A DNA stretch of 5,909 bases from Desulfobulbaceae bacterium (GTDB taxonomy: Bacteria > Desulfobacterota > Desulfobulbia > Desulfobulbales > SURF-16). The notes below the pieces were generated by a model. That model saw only the letters and a list, made by a program, of their open reading frames with translations, made no database searches and had not been told where the DNA came from. The position numbers and the translations under genes are program-made. The stretch's first letter is position 1. Each line of letters begins with the position of its first letter. The stretch lies in assembly GCA_024763495.1 (NCBI GenBank), contig JANTFJ010000175.1, positions 1-5,909 on the forward strand, in the 5' to 3' direction. This document shows, one piece after another, positions 1-5,909 of this stretch.

Positions 1-2251
1 AAATATTGGCAATGGTCGAGGTTAACTGATTCTGGGTGGAACCGAGACCGGAACGGATCTTGTCAAGGTTTTTCAGAGCGGAATCAGCGATACTGATAGC
101 GGTCTGCGCTCCCTCCTGGCTGGTAACATTAACATCAGCCAGAGTGAACTTTTCAACATCCCCAACAGAAGTGGTTGCTGTCGCACCGCTGCTGGATGTC
201 TGGGTAGAGGCCAGAATACTTTGACTTTCAATAACAGAACCAGACTTTAAGGTCATTGAACTGTTCAAGTAGTTTGTCCCCGAGGTAACCGTATCACCGG
301 TCAAAACGGTACCGGCCTTTAACAGATCACCACCGGCAATCGAGATGTCATCGGTTAAGACCGTGCCGGCTTTCAAGATACTTCCAGCCGTCAGTCTTGT
401 CCCGGCTGCCAGCACCATGTCGCCGGCCAGGGTTTCGGCATCAATGATGTCAAGATTTCCACCAATTGTTGAGCCGGTTGCCAATTGGGTATTACTGTGG
501 AGTATGGAGCCGGCCTTGACCGTAACATCCTGTAAAGCAGTTCTTTCATCATCAAGCTGGACATCTCCGCCGATTGTGGAGCCGGCAAGAATATTTCCTT
601 TAGCCCCACTGCTAATGACTGAACCAGCCTTCAGGGTCATTCCCACATCCATCGTGGTTCCACCGGCTGAAGTGGTAATATCAGCCCCCACATAGGAACC
701 ACGGGCCAGTGCCGTTTCCCCGGAGAGAACCGAATTTGCCTTAGCCAGCAGATCTGAACTTAAGGTGCTTGAAACACTAACCGTCACATCACTGCCCAGA
801 GTTTCACCAGCTTCAATCCAGCCGACCGTAGTACTCAATCGGGTAGTAACGGTGGTGCCCTGGGTAAGAACCGAATTTGAAGCCAGGACTGTCCCGGTTT
901 TCAACAAACTTTCCTCGGCCGCCGTAACGCTGCCGGCACCATCTTCAAGCTGCACAACTCCACCAAGGATTGACCCCTTTTCAATAACGCTGTTTGAAGC
1001 CAGCACAGAACCGGCAGACAGGAAACTGTCATTGGTGGTTGTAACACTGTTTCCCAGAGCGGTACTGTTAACAGCAAAACCAAGGGTAGAACCATTTTTC
1101 AATATTGACCCGGACTCCAGGACAGAATCTTTCACCAGAGTTGAATCAACGTTGGTAGTGGTGTCACCCTGAATCTGCACGGAAGTAGTCAGATCCAAAG
1201 AAACGGTTTCAGCTTCATCGGAAACCTTGATCTCATTAGCGCCGATCTGGAACAGTTTGATGGATCCAAAGGTACTCATGTCACTGCCGGCCAGAACAGT
1301 ACCAGTACTTCCCTGCACCTGGATAGCCCGACCATCACTTGAGGTCAATGTCAAGAATCCGGAGGCGTCAACACTTGCTGTTACCCCGTGCTGATCACTC
1401 TTCTGGTTAATAGCAGTTACCAATGTTCCATTAACATCATTAGCCTCAACCGCGATTTCACCAATGGCAATACCGTTAATCGCGAAATCACTGCCTGTGC
1501 TGCCGGCAGCCACTGCCGAGACACTTGTGGAAGACACATTTGCCTGAGCGGTTACACCGGTAGAATCGGCGACCGTATTTATAGCATCAGCCAAGGCTCC
1601 CATCCCATTATCGGCGCTGTTATTATAAGCAAGCTCAACAGATTTAATACCTACTTCAAGATCCTGGATACTACTGGTAATAGTTAAACGAACTTCTCCG
1701 CCGTTAGCAGCATCGGTAGTTAAATTAGCAGTGGACAGATGACCGGTCTTGGTTGATTCCGAAGAGCCGATTGAAACACCAACCGTCTCACCGGTAAAGG
1801 CACCGACCTGAAATTTCTTGTCGGTAAAAACACCGGAAAGAAGCTTCTGCCCGTTAAAAGATGTTGTCTTGGCAATCATATCAAGCTCAGACATCAGCTT
1901 GTTAATATCAGCCTGGATCGCTTTACGGGAATCGGTAGTCTGGCCGTCCTGAGCTGCCTGGATAGCTTTGGTCTTAATGGTATTAACAATATTAATAGAC
2001 TCTTCCAAAGCGCCGTCAGCAGTCTGAACCATGGAAATACCGTCATTGGCGTTCCTGATAGCCTGTCCAAGTCCCAGCCCTTGAGAGCGCAGAGAATCGG
2101 CAATAGCCATGCCTGAAGAGTCATCCGCGGCCTTGTTAATCCGCAAACCGGACGATAGTTTTTCCAATGATGCCGACAAAGCGTTATCGTTTTTGGTCAA
2201 GTTTTTGTGGGCATTTAAGGCTGCCACATTTGTATTAATTCTTAAGGTCAT
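1..2251 (-). CDS. fliC: Large flagellin with expanded repeat-rich surface domain (3' end cut by window)
   Basis: Flagellin is the subunit of the flagellar filament; it is exported through the flagellar secretion channel and polymerises outside the cell. Reading the minus strand from the ATG at 2249-2251 gives 750 codons without a stop up to the window edge. Residues 1-145 are the classical D0/D1 helical region, with MTLRINTNVAALNA at the start, KLSSGLRINKAADDSSGMAI near 31-50 and TTSFNGQKLLSG near 129-140. Residues about 280-314 resemble a flagellin hook IN motif (GVTASVDASGFLTLTSSDGRA). Residues about 372-681 are a Ser/Thr/Gly-rich repeat domain. Residues about 698-750 begin the C-terminal D1/D0 helix (IRSGLGSTQNQLTSTIANI). 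Family precedent suggests only some 25-40 residues are missing, giving about 780-790 residues, well above the usual 280-550. No cysteine is present. The start is supported by a GGAGGAAG SD six bases upstream. Identity is certain from conserved ends; the symbol is generic, and fla or hag names are equally possible. Confidence 0.97.
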   Translation of the reverse strand, partial: MTLRINTNVAALNAHKNLTKNDNALSASLEKLSSGLRINKAADDSSGMAIADSLRSQGLGLGQAIRNANDGISMVQTADGALEESINIVNTIKTKAIQAAQDGQTTDSRKAIQADINKLMSELDMIAKTTSFNGQKLLSGVFTDKKFQVGAFTGETVGVSIGSSESTKTGHLSTANLTTDAANGGEVRLTITSSIQDLEVGIKSVELAYNNSADNGMGALADAINTVADSTGVTAQANVSSTSVSAVAAGSTGSDFAINGIAIGEIAVEANDVNGTLVTAINQKSDQHGVTASVDASGFLTLTSSDGRAIQVQGSTGTVLAGSDMSTFGSIKLFQIGANEIKVSDEAETVSLDLTTSVQIQGDTTTNVDSTLVKDSVLESGSILKNGSTLGFAVNSTALGNSVTTTNDSFLSAGSVLASNSVIEKGSILGGVVQLEDGAGSVTAAEESLLKTGTVLASNSVLTQGTTVTTRLSTTVGWIEAGETLGSDVTVSVSSTLSSDLLAKANSVLSGETALARGSYVGADITTSAGGTTMDVGMTLKAGSVISSGAKGNILAGSTIGGDVQLDDERTALQDVTVKAGSILHSNTQLATGSTIGGNLDIIDAETLAGDMVLAAGTRLTAGSILKAGTVLTDDISIAGGDLLKAGTVLTGDTVTSGTNYLNSSMTLKSGSVIESQSILASTQTSSSGATATTSVGDVEKFTLADVNVTSQEGAQTAISIADSALKNLDKIRSGLGSTQNQLTSTIANI
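209..1138 (-). repeat. Hexapeptide-like repeat domain inside flagellin (possible beta-solenoid)
   Basis: Residues about 372-681 of the flagellin are built from degenerate six-residue units of the form [L/I]-x-x-[G/N]-[S/T]-[V/I/T]. Examples are LESGSI, LKNGST, LSAGSV, LASNSV, IEKGSI, LKTGTV, LTAGSI and LKAGTV. Runs of two to four units alternate with stretches such as STIGGDVQLDD and STIGGNLDIID, giving larger modules of roughly 30-45 residues. The periodicity resembles left-handed parallel beta-helix hexapeptides, but the fold is an inference. The DNA copies are divergent, so this is an old protein-level repeat and not a recent tandem duplication. It occupies the place of the surface-exposed variable D2/D3 domains and offers many Ser/Thr residues for O-glycosylation. 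Confidence 0.8.
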
Positions 2252-2257
2252 TATGTA

Positions 2258-2265
2258 CTTCCTCC
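2258..2265 (-). promoter_or_regulatory. Flagellin ribosome binding site overlapping a GGA motif
   Basis: The mRNA reads GGAGGAAG, a strong Shine-Dalgarno sequence, six bases before the flagellin ATG. With the base before it, it forms AUGGA, which fits the ANGGA core bound by the translational repressor CsrA. A second such motif lies in the hairpin loop just upstream, about 21 bases away. Confidence 0.85.
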
Positions 2266-2276
2266 ATGATTTTATT

Positions 2277-2300
2277 TATTGAGGATTCCGTTCCTCAATA
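2277..2300 (-). promoter_or_regulatory. Perfect 9-bp hairpin in flagellin leader with ACGGAA loop (candidate CsrA site)
   Basis: On the mRNA, UAUUGAGGA and UCCUCAAUA pair perfectly over nine base pairs and close a six-base loop, ACGGAA. GGA presented in a hexaloop as ANGGA is the preferred CsrA/RsmA target. The hairpin ends 11 bases upstream of the SD. The absence of a following U-run argues against a terminator. The structure is read directly; CsrA binding is inferred from the known hag leader of Bacillus subtilis, where one site lies upstream and one overlaps the SD. A plain mRNA-stabilising hairpin is the alternative. Confidence 0.6.
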
Positions 2301-2447
2301 TTGATAACAAAAAAATTACTTTCTATTCAACTTGTTACGACAAAAAACAATCTAAAAACTCTATGATTATGCCGGGCAACACCTCCTTGATGGTTATTTT
2401 TTAATTTTTTTAACGTAACTGCTCACATGGCACTGAACCTTCCCGCG

Positions 2448-2492
2448 ACCTGCCTGTCTTACATAGCACCAGTATGCTGCGCAGGCACAGGT
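2448..2492 (-). other. GC-rich fold-back element in flagellin leader
   Basis: On the mRNA, ACCUG (2488-2492) pairs with CAGGU (2448-2452), and CCUG (2482-2485) pairs with CAGG (2453-2456), with a two-base bulge on one side. Inside, AGCA and UGCU (2475-2478 with 2465-2468) close a six-base loop. The surrounding 70 bases (2441-2510) are about 59% GC in an otherwise AT-rich intergenic stretch. This suggests a structured RNA element or a remnant of inserted DNA. I do not recognise a family, and no U-run follows, so it is not an intrinsic terminator. Confidence 0.4.
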
Positions 2493-2643
2493 AAGCGAGG
2501 AACGAGACTCCGAATGAACAAATCTAAGCACTGGTAAACGCTTAAAGACTTAAATATTGCAAAGATTTACTCCCTGGTGAACGGTTACCTTTTTAACAAC
2601 AAAATTTCATCTGAAACACAGGACTTTCCTCGTCTTACTTTCC

Positions 2644-2670
2644 ATATCGGAAATTTTCCGTCAAACTTGA
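2644..2670 (-). promoter_or_regulatory. Sigma-28 (FliA-type) promoter for flagellin
   Basis: Reading the minus strand, the -35 box is TCAAGTTT (2663-2670), followed by exactly 11 bases and the -10 box TCCGATAT (2644-2651). Against the enteric FliA consensus TAAAGTTT-N11-GCCGATAA this is seven of eight and six of eight matches with ideal spacing. It points at the flagellin gene and implies a start near 2637. The glycosyltransferase gene has a promoter of the same type, which strengthens both calls. Confidence 0.75.
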
Positions 2671-2854
2671 TTTTTATTTTGTATCAGGCTCATATATTCT
2701 TCTCCATATCAGTATATTGTCAGGAAATTCGTTTCGCTCGCCCCCTGACCTACATTTTCTATGCCCGCGAGCTGATATAACCGCTGTCACGCAAACCAAC
2801 CGAGAATTGTTTACAGTCATATTTTTTTTAATAAAGAGAACCAGAGGCAAAGTA
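2671..2854. other. Spacer between glycosyltransferase stop and flagellin promoter
   Basis: These 184 bases hold no supportable gene. An imperfect fold-back pairs GTCAGG (2719-2724) with CCTGAC (2744-2749) around a 19-base loop. It has no U-run on the minus strand, so it is a poor candidate for an intrinsic terminator of the upstream gene. No other terminator is visible here, so some read-through into the flagellin gene is possible. Confidence 0.4.
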
Positions 2855-5719
2855 CTATTGTCCACCACGGACTAGTTCAAGCCGCAGAAGAGCATCCTGG
2901 TTATCAGGCATTTTTGCCAATACGGATTGATAAGCCGCAACAGCGGCTTCTAATTGTCGATCCCGCAGATAGGCGTCCCCCATTTTCAGGAGTGATTCAA
3001 GATGATCGGGCAAGGCAACGAAACAACGTTCATAGGCAAGAACGGCTCCATTATAATCACCATTATTTAATAATATATCTCCTAATTCATGCCACAGCAT
3101 GCCGGAACGGGGATCAATAGTTACCGCCCTCTGCAAAACATCAACTCCTTCATCATACCTTTCGCTTTCCAGATAAAAACGGGCCAGCCAGGTTAACCAT
3201 TCCGCAGAATCAGGCTTTTTGCGCAATGCTTCTTTGATATTATTAATCGCGGCCGGGTAATCTCCATTCAGGGCATCAAGCCGAGCTTGAAAAAAATTTA
3301 TTTCCGCCTCCCTCCCCTTAAAAACGTTCCAGGACGACAATAATTTTGCCGGAAGAGCTGTTTTCCTTTTTTCCAGTGATTCAGTTATAAGAACGGCATG
3401 TTCCTTCCACAGTTGCTTTAAGGAAGCCGGCCATTCCATTTCAGCGGAAATCAAAAAGGCAACTCTTTGCAGCCAGGTAACAAATAAGGAGGGATACATC
3501 TCCCACTTTTTCGCGGCAATCGTAATCCACAAAGCAGCATTTTCTTTTCTTATGGCGGCCACCGAATCGGCCTGGAATTGATCAAAGCTGATGGCCTTCA
3601 GCCAATACTCTTCGGCCTTTTGCCAATCAAGTAATCCAGCGGCGCATGCCCCTTTAAAAAAATAATATTCTCCTTTTTTCCGGACTGGAGAAATCATCTT
3701 TTCAAGAATATTTTTCGCCTGCAGCAGGTTGCCGGCTGAGACGTAAAGCCGGACAAGCTCCAGGCTTTTTACCTCGCCATACCTCTTTGACAGGAGAGAC
3801 AACAATTTATTTTCCGCTTTCAAAAAATGAACAAGGAAATTTAATTCTTCCCAGTACATTTTTAAAGCCGCGTCACGCTCGATATTAATCTTTTCTATGC
3901 GCTCAAGTTCGGCAGAAAGCCACTGGCCATAGCCTTTTTCCCGCAATACAATCTTATTTTGTTCAAGCATCCGATCGTTTTCATCCAAAGCCTGAAAAGT
4001 AACTTCCAGCAGATGCTCCCACAGTTCTGATTTATCCAACTTACTATTGACCCGATCAAAACCGGTCAAAGACTTAGCAAGATGAGGAGACAGATCTTCC
4101 CTGTTCCGCAAGCCCGTATTCTGCTCCAGGTATTTTTCCAGTTCCTTGACAGCTATTTTCTTTAAGCGGGCAGCTTCCGTGATTAACCCCTTCATTTTTT
4201 TTATTTTCTTCAAGAAGAAATCACAAGTTTTTATAAAACTGATTATCGGCCAGCTATCCCCAGAGGAAACAGCCTTATCAACAATATCCTCCACTAAAAA
4301 TTCATCCCGCATATATTTTTCAATAACCTGGTCAAGTCCCATAACCATGGTGCCTGCTATATGGGCTCCTCTGGAGGTCGCGTTAAGATACGTTGCCGGA
4401 TGTTCCTCAACCATTTCTTCAAACTGCTTTTGCAGGCTCATAAACTGCCGGTCTGTCCGCACCTTTTCGCCATGCACACCAGGCACATAAAAAAGTTCCC
4501 TGTCGTTGGGAAAACCGGTTGCCGAAAATACTGTTCCTTTGGCGTGGTCAACTGCGTCCGCCCCTGGATAACTCAAATCCTGGCCGACAAAAACAATAGG
4601 ATCAGCACCGATGATCTGGGCAATACCAAGAGAAAGATGGGCAACCGAGCCGCCAAAAGAAATCCTGGACTTGATCCCAAGGCTTTCCATCACCCACCAA
4701 TGAGGCCGATCATCCGGGAACTCAAGAAACAGGTGCTTCACTGAAAATCTTTTCGGGATAAGCGGGGTTCCCTTTACCATGGAAACCAAAGCAAACGGCC
4801 AGGTTTGACTTAAAAACGGGGCAATTTTTTCAAAATTAGCCTCCTGAAAATCAATACTTGTGACAAAATCAGGCATAATTCCCGCTTCAAGCAAGGAAGC
4901 CAAAGCTGAATCAGCGGCAATTATAACACAATGATTACTGGCATTCTTCAAACCAGGCAGACATTGATCAAGCGAAGGCCCGGCAGCAACGACAACCGCA
5001 GGCTTCCCTTTAAATACGTCAATTAACAGGTCAAGATTGCTGGAATGACGCAAAATGGTATAGTTTGCCAGACGATTTTTCAAAAAAGGCAGGCCGCTGC
5101 TCCTGGTTGTCCCACCCTGGACATTCAAATGGTTAATGATGGCAAACGCCTGATCGTTTACGGCATGGTATAGTTCATTTTTCCACTGAAAAGAAGGAAG
5201 ATGGCGTAAAATATGGGTATCCTCCAGGGACGCGGCACGACAGACGTCTTCTTCAAATTGTTCAAAATCAATTTCTCCCACAAAAAATGACACATTTTCT
5301 GAGGCAATAAGAACACTCATGTCAAGTGACCGTAAAGCTAAACAAAACAGATCTAACGAAGGTTCAAGAATAACCATTTTGGAAATTTCCGGTCTTTCCC
5401 GATAAACCAATACCGGCCCATATCCCAACCCCATACCGATAAAAAGAACAAGACTTCTCCCGATGGGCTGAACAGTCTGTAAATGTAGCTCGGCATCCTG
5501 CCAGGGATCCGCTGTATTATAGGCTAAAATCCTTTCATCCTCCGCCGCATGAAACACTAACGATACATCTCCCGAACTGGTTATAAATACTTCTCCGATA
5601 TTTTTTCGAGCATGTCTAACAACTAACTGATACAAATCCGGCTTATATTGTTTTAAGGCGTCAAGATTAACTTTTTCCCTATCAGCCTCTGCCGCTCTAT
5701 CATTCTCGGATATACCCAT
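2855..5719 (-). CDS. maf: Maf-family (DUF115/MptE-like) flagellin glycosyltransferase with C-terminal TPRs
   Basis: Motility-associated factor (Maf) proteins attach nonulosonic acids such as pseudaminic or legionaminic acid to Ser/Thr of flagellin in the cytoplasm before export. This is a complete 954-residue protein. Residues about 20-200 form the Maf N-terminal domain, with a glycine-rich turn FIGMGLGYGP (93-102). Residues about 208-385 are the DUF115 core: PAVVVAAGPSLD (240-251), IIAADSALASLLEAGIMPDF (266-285), and VFVGQDLSYPG (376-386). Residues about 490-650 are charged helices. Two TPR-like units (about 650-715) precede four exact 34-residue TPRs (805-940), which may bind the substrate. 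No signal peptide or membrane segment is seen. The ATG is supported by GGAG eight bases upstream and a sigma-28 promoter. It is unrelated to the Maf septum/nucleotide pyrophosphatase of the same name. The archaeal MptE pterin enzyme shares the fold, but flagellin next door favours glycosylation. The sugar donor is not determinable here. Confidence 0.92.
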   Translation of the reverse strand: MGISENDRAAEADREKVNLDALKQYKPDLYQLVVRHARKNIGEVFITSSGDVSLVFHAAEDERILAYNTADPWQDAELHLQTVQPIGRSLVLFIGMGLGYGPVLVYRERPEISKMVILEPSLDLFCLALRSLDMSVLIASENVSFFVGEIDFEQFEEDVCRAASLEDTHILRHLPSFQWKNELYHAVNDQAFAIINHLNVQGGTTRSSGLPFLKNRLANYTILRHSSNLDLLIDVFKGKPAVVVAAGPSLDQCLPGLKNASNHCVIIAADSALASLLEAGIMPDFVTSIDFQEANFEKIAPFLSQTWPFALVSMVKGTPLIPKRFSVKHLFLEFPDDRPHWWVMESLGIKSRISFGGSVAHLSLGIAQIIGADPIVFVGQDLSYPGADAVDHAKGTVFSATGFPNDRELFYVPGVHGEKVRTDRQFMSLQKQFEEMVEEHPATYLNATSRGAHIAGTMVMGLDQVIEKYMRDEFLVEDIVDKAVSSGDSWPIISFIKTCDFFLKKIKKMKGLITEAARLKKIAVKELEKYLEQNTGLRNREDLSPHLAKSLTGFDRVNSKLDKSELWEHLLEVTFQALDENDRMLEQNKIVLREKGYGQWLSAELERIEKINIERDAALKMYWEELNFLVHFLKAENKLLSLLSKRYGEVKSLELVRLYVSAGNLLQAKNILEKMISPVRKKGEYYFFKGACAAGLLDWQKAEEYWLKAISFDQFQADSVAAIRKENAALWITIAAKKWEMYPSLFVTWLQRVAFLISAEMEWPASLKQLWKEHAVLITESLEKRKTALPAKLLSSWNVFKGREAEINFFQARLDALNGDYPAAINNIKEALRKKPDSAEWLTWLARFYLESERYDEGVDVLQRAVTIDPRSGMLWHELGDILLNNGDYNGAVLAYERCFVALPDHLESLLKMGDAYLRDRQLEAAVAAYQSVLAKMPDNQDALLRLELVRGGQ
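2900..3307 (-). repeat. Four tandem 34-residue TPRs at the C-terminus of the glycosyltransferase
   Basis: Units begin at residues 805, 839, 873 and 907, each exactly 34 residues. They show the TPR signature: W/L at position 4, G/A/L at 7-8, Y/F near 11, A/G near 20, A at 27 and P at 32, as in LWHELGDILLNNGDYNGAVL and LLKMGDAYLRDRQLEAAVAA. TPRs form a superhelical groove that binds peptides or partner proteins. Here that could recruit unfolded flagellin or its chaperone, which is an inference. Confidence 0.88.
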
Positions 5720-5727
5720 AAACCCTG

Positions 5728-5731
5728 CTCC
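5728..5731 (-). promoter_or_regulatory. Ribosome binding site of the glycosyltransferase gene
   Basis: GGAG lies eight bases before the ATG at 5717-5719. It supports this start over later in-frame ATG codons, and the N-terminal domain would be lost with any later one. Confidence 0.65.
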
Positions 5732-5770
5732 ATATTTTTACCTGAATTACTGCCTGGTTACTCTATCGTT

Positions 5771-5797
5771 TTATCGGTAAAAATGACATTTACTTAA
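5771..5797 (-). promoter_or_regulatory. Sigma-28 (FliA-type) promoter for the glycosyltransferase gene
   Basis: The minus strand shows a -35 box TTAAGTAA (5790-5797), an 11-base spacer, and a -10 box ACCGATAA (5771-5778). The -10 matches seven of eight FliA consensus positions and the -35 matches five of eight. Transcription would start near 5764, leaving a leader of about 45 nt. The box type and spacing agree with the flagellin promoter, indicating late-class flagellar control of both genes. Confidence 0.72.
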
Positions 5798-5909
5798 GGA
5801 CTCAGACAAAATAACCTTAGGGCTCACTCAAAAATAAATTAGTAGAGATAAGGTGTAATATGGACATTTAGAGAAGTGATCTAATTGCATGCAACCGCAG
5901 GCGTAGCAG

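Larger units (their letters stand above)
2252..2637 (-). other. Predicted long 5' leader of the flagellin mRNA
   Basis: If transcription begins about seven bases past the -10 box at 2644, the flagellin leader is near 385 nt. I find no convincing gene here on either strand; short open frames lack ribosome sites and protein-like composition. The leader holds a GC-rich fold-back element (2448-2492), an SD-like AAGGAGGT without a usable start codon (2381-2388), and the hairpin and SD next to the gene. The part at 2301-2420 is only about 28% GC. An additional promoter closer to the gene cannot be excluded. Confidence 0.5.

Noticed and set aside
345..1172. Plus-strand open frames opposite the flagellin repeat domain
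   Set aside because: They are mirror frames of the low-complexity Ser/Thr/Gly codons; the minus-strand flagellin frame is continuous and conserved.
2429..2446. TGGCAC on the plus strand and a GG-N10-GC arrangement on the minus strand, as possible sigma-54 promoters
   Set aside because: The plus-strand copy lacks the -12 GC and faces no gene; the minus-strand copy matches the consensus poorly, whereas a much better sigma-28 site exists.
2610..2625. GAGGAAAGTCC on the minus strand, like conserved region I of bacterial RNase P RNA
   Set aside because: Only this short motif matches; the other conserved RNase P regions are absent and the space is unsuitable.
2686..2713. Ten-codon minus-strand frame with GGAG before ATG
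   Set aside because: It lies upstream of and overlaps the -35 box of the flagellin promoter; the short length makes chance likely.
2577..2780. Plus-strand 67-codon open frame in the intergenic stretch
   Set aside because: It has no SD, its composition is not protein-like, and it runs antisense across the sigma-28 promoter of flagellin.
2674..2868. Minus-strand 64-codon open frame overlapping the end of the glycosyltransferase gene
   Set aside because: It has no ribosome site, a non-ATG start and no recognisable features; it is better explained as chance.
4146..4744. Plus-strand open frames inside the glycosyltransferase gene
   Set aside because: They are antisense to a complete conserved gene and show no start signals or domains.
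5885..5894. Ten-base palindrome TTGCATGCAA near the window edge
   Set aside because: It is too short and isolated to assign as an operator or attachment site without the neighbouring sequence.
5798..5909. Possible tail of an upstream minus-strand gene
   Set aside because: All three minus frames reach stops, but none shows recognisable protein sequence in the few codons available.

Overview
The window carries a two-gene flagellar locus, with both genes on the minus strand. It looks like a motile Gram-negative bacterium. The flagellin N-terminus is of the type seen in delta- and epsilonproteobacteria, and flagellin sits beside a Maf-type (DUF115) glycosyltransferase with C-terminal TPRs. Desulfobacterota is my best guess from protein character alone; no sequence search was possible.

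Layout, in transcription order from right to left. Positions 5720-5909 are upstream DNA with a good sigma-28 (FliA-type) promoter at 5771-5797. Positions 2855-5719 encode a complete 954-residue Maf-family flagellin glycosyltransferase with a helical middle and four exact 34-residue tandem TPRs at its end. Positions 2252-2854 are a 603-base gene-free stretch. It holds a second sigma-28 promoter (2644-2670, same 11-base spacer) and an implied leader of about 385 nt for the next gene. That leader contains a GC-rich fold-back element (2448-2492), an unused strong SD-like site (2381-2388), and a perfect 9-bp hairpin (2277-2300) with ACGGAA in its loop just ahead of a GGA-containing SD (2258-2265). 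Positions 1-2251 encode a very large flagellin, open for 750 codons and cut off by the window edge shortly before its expected C-terminus. It was read by manual translation of the frame and has no internal stop.

Likely joint role: the Maf enzyme would put a nonulosonic-acid-type sugar on Ser/Thr residues of the neighbouring flagellin, whose surface domain is very rich in Ser, Thr and Gly and made of hexapeptide-like repeats. Both genes have late-class flagellar promoters, so substrate and modifier would be made together after hook completion. The flagellin leader has the architecture expected of a CsrA (CsrA-FliW) translational switch. The most notable points are the solenoid-like flagellin domain, the paired sigma-28 promoters, the long structured leader, and the CsrA-like hairpin.
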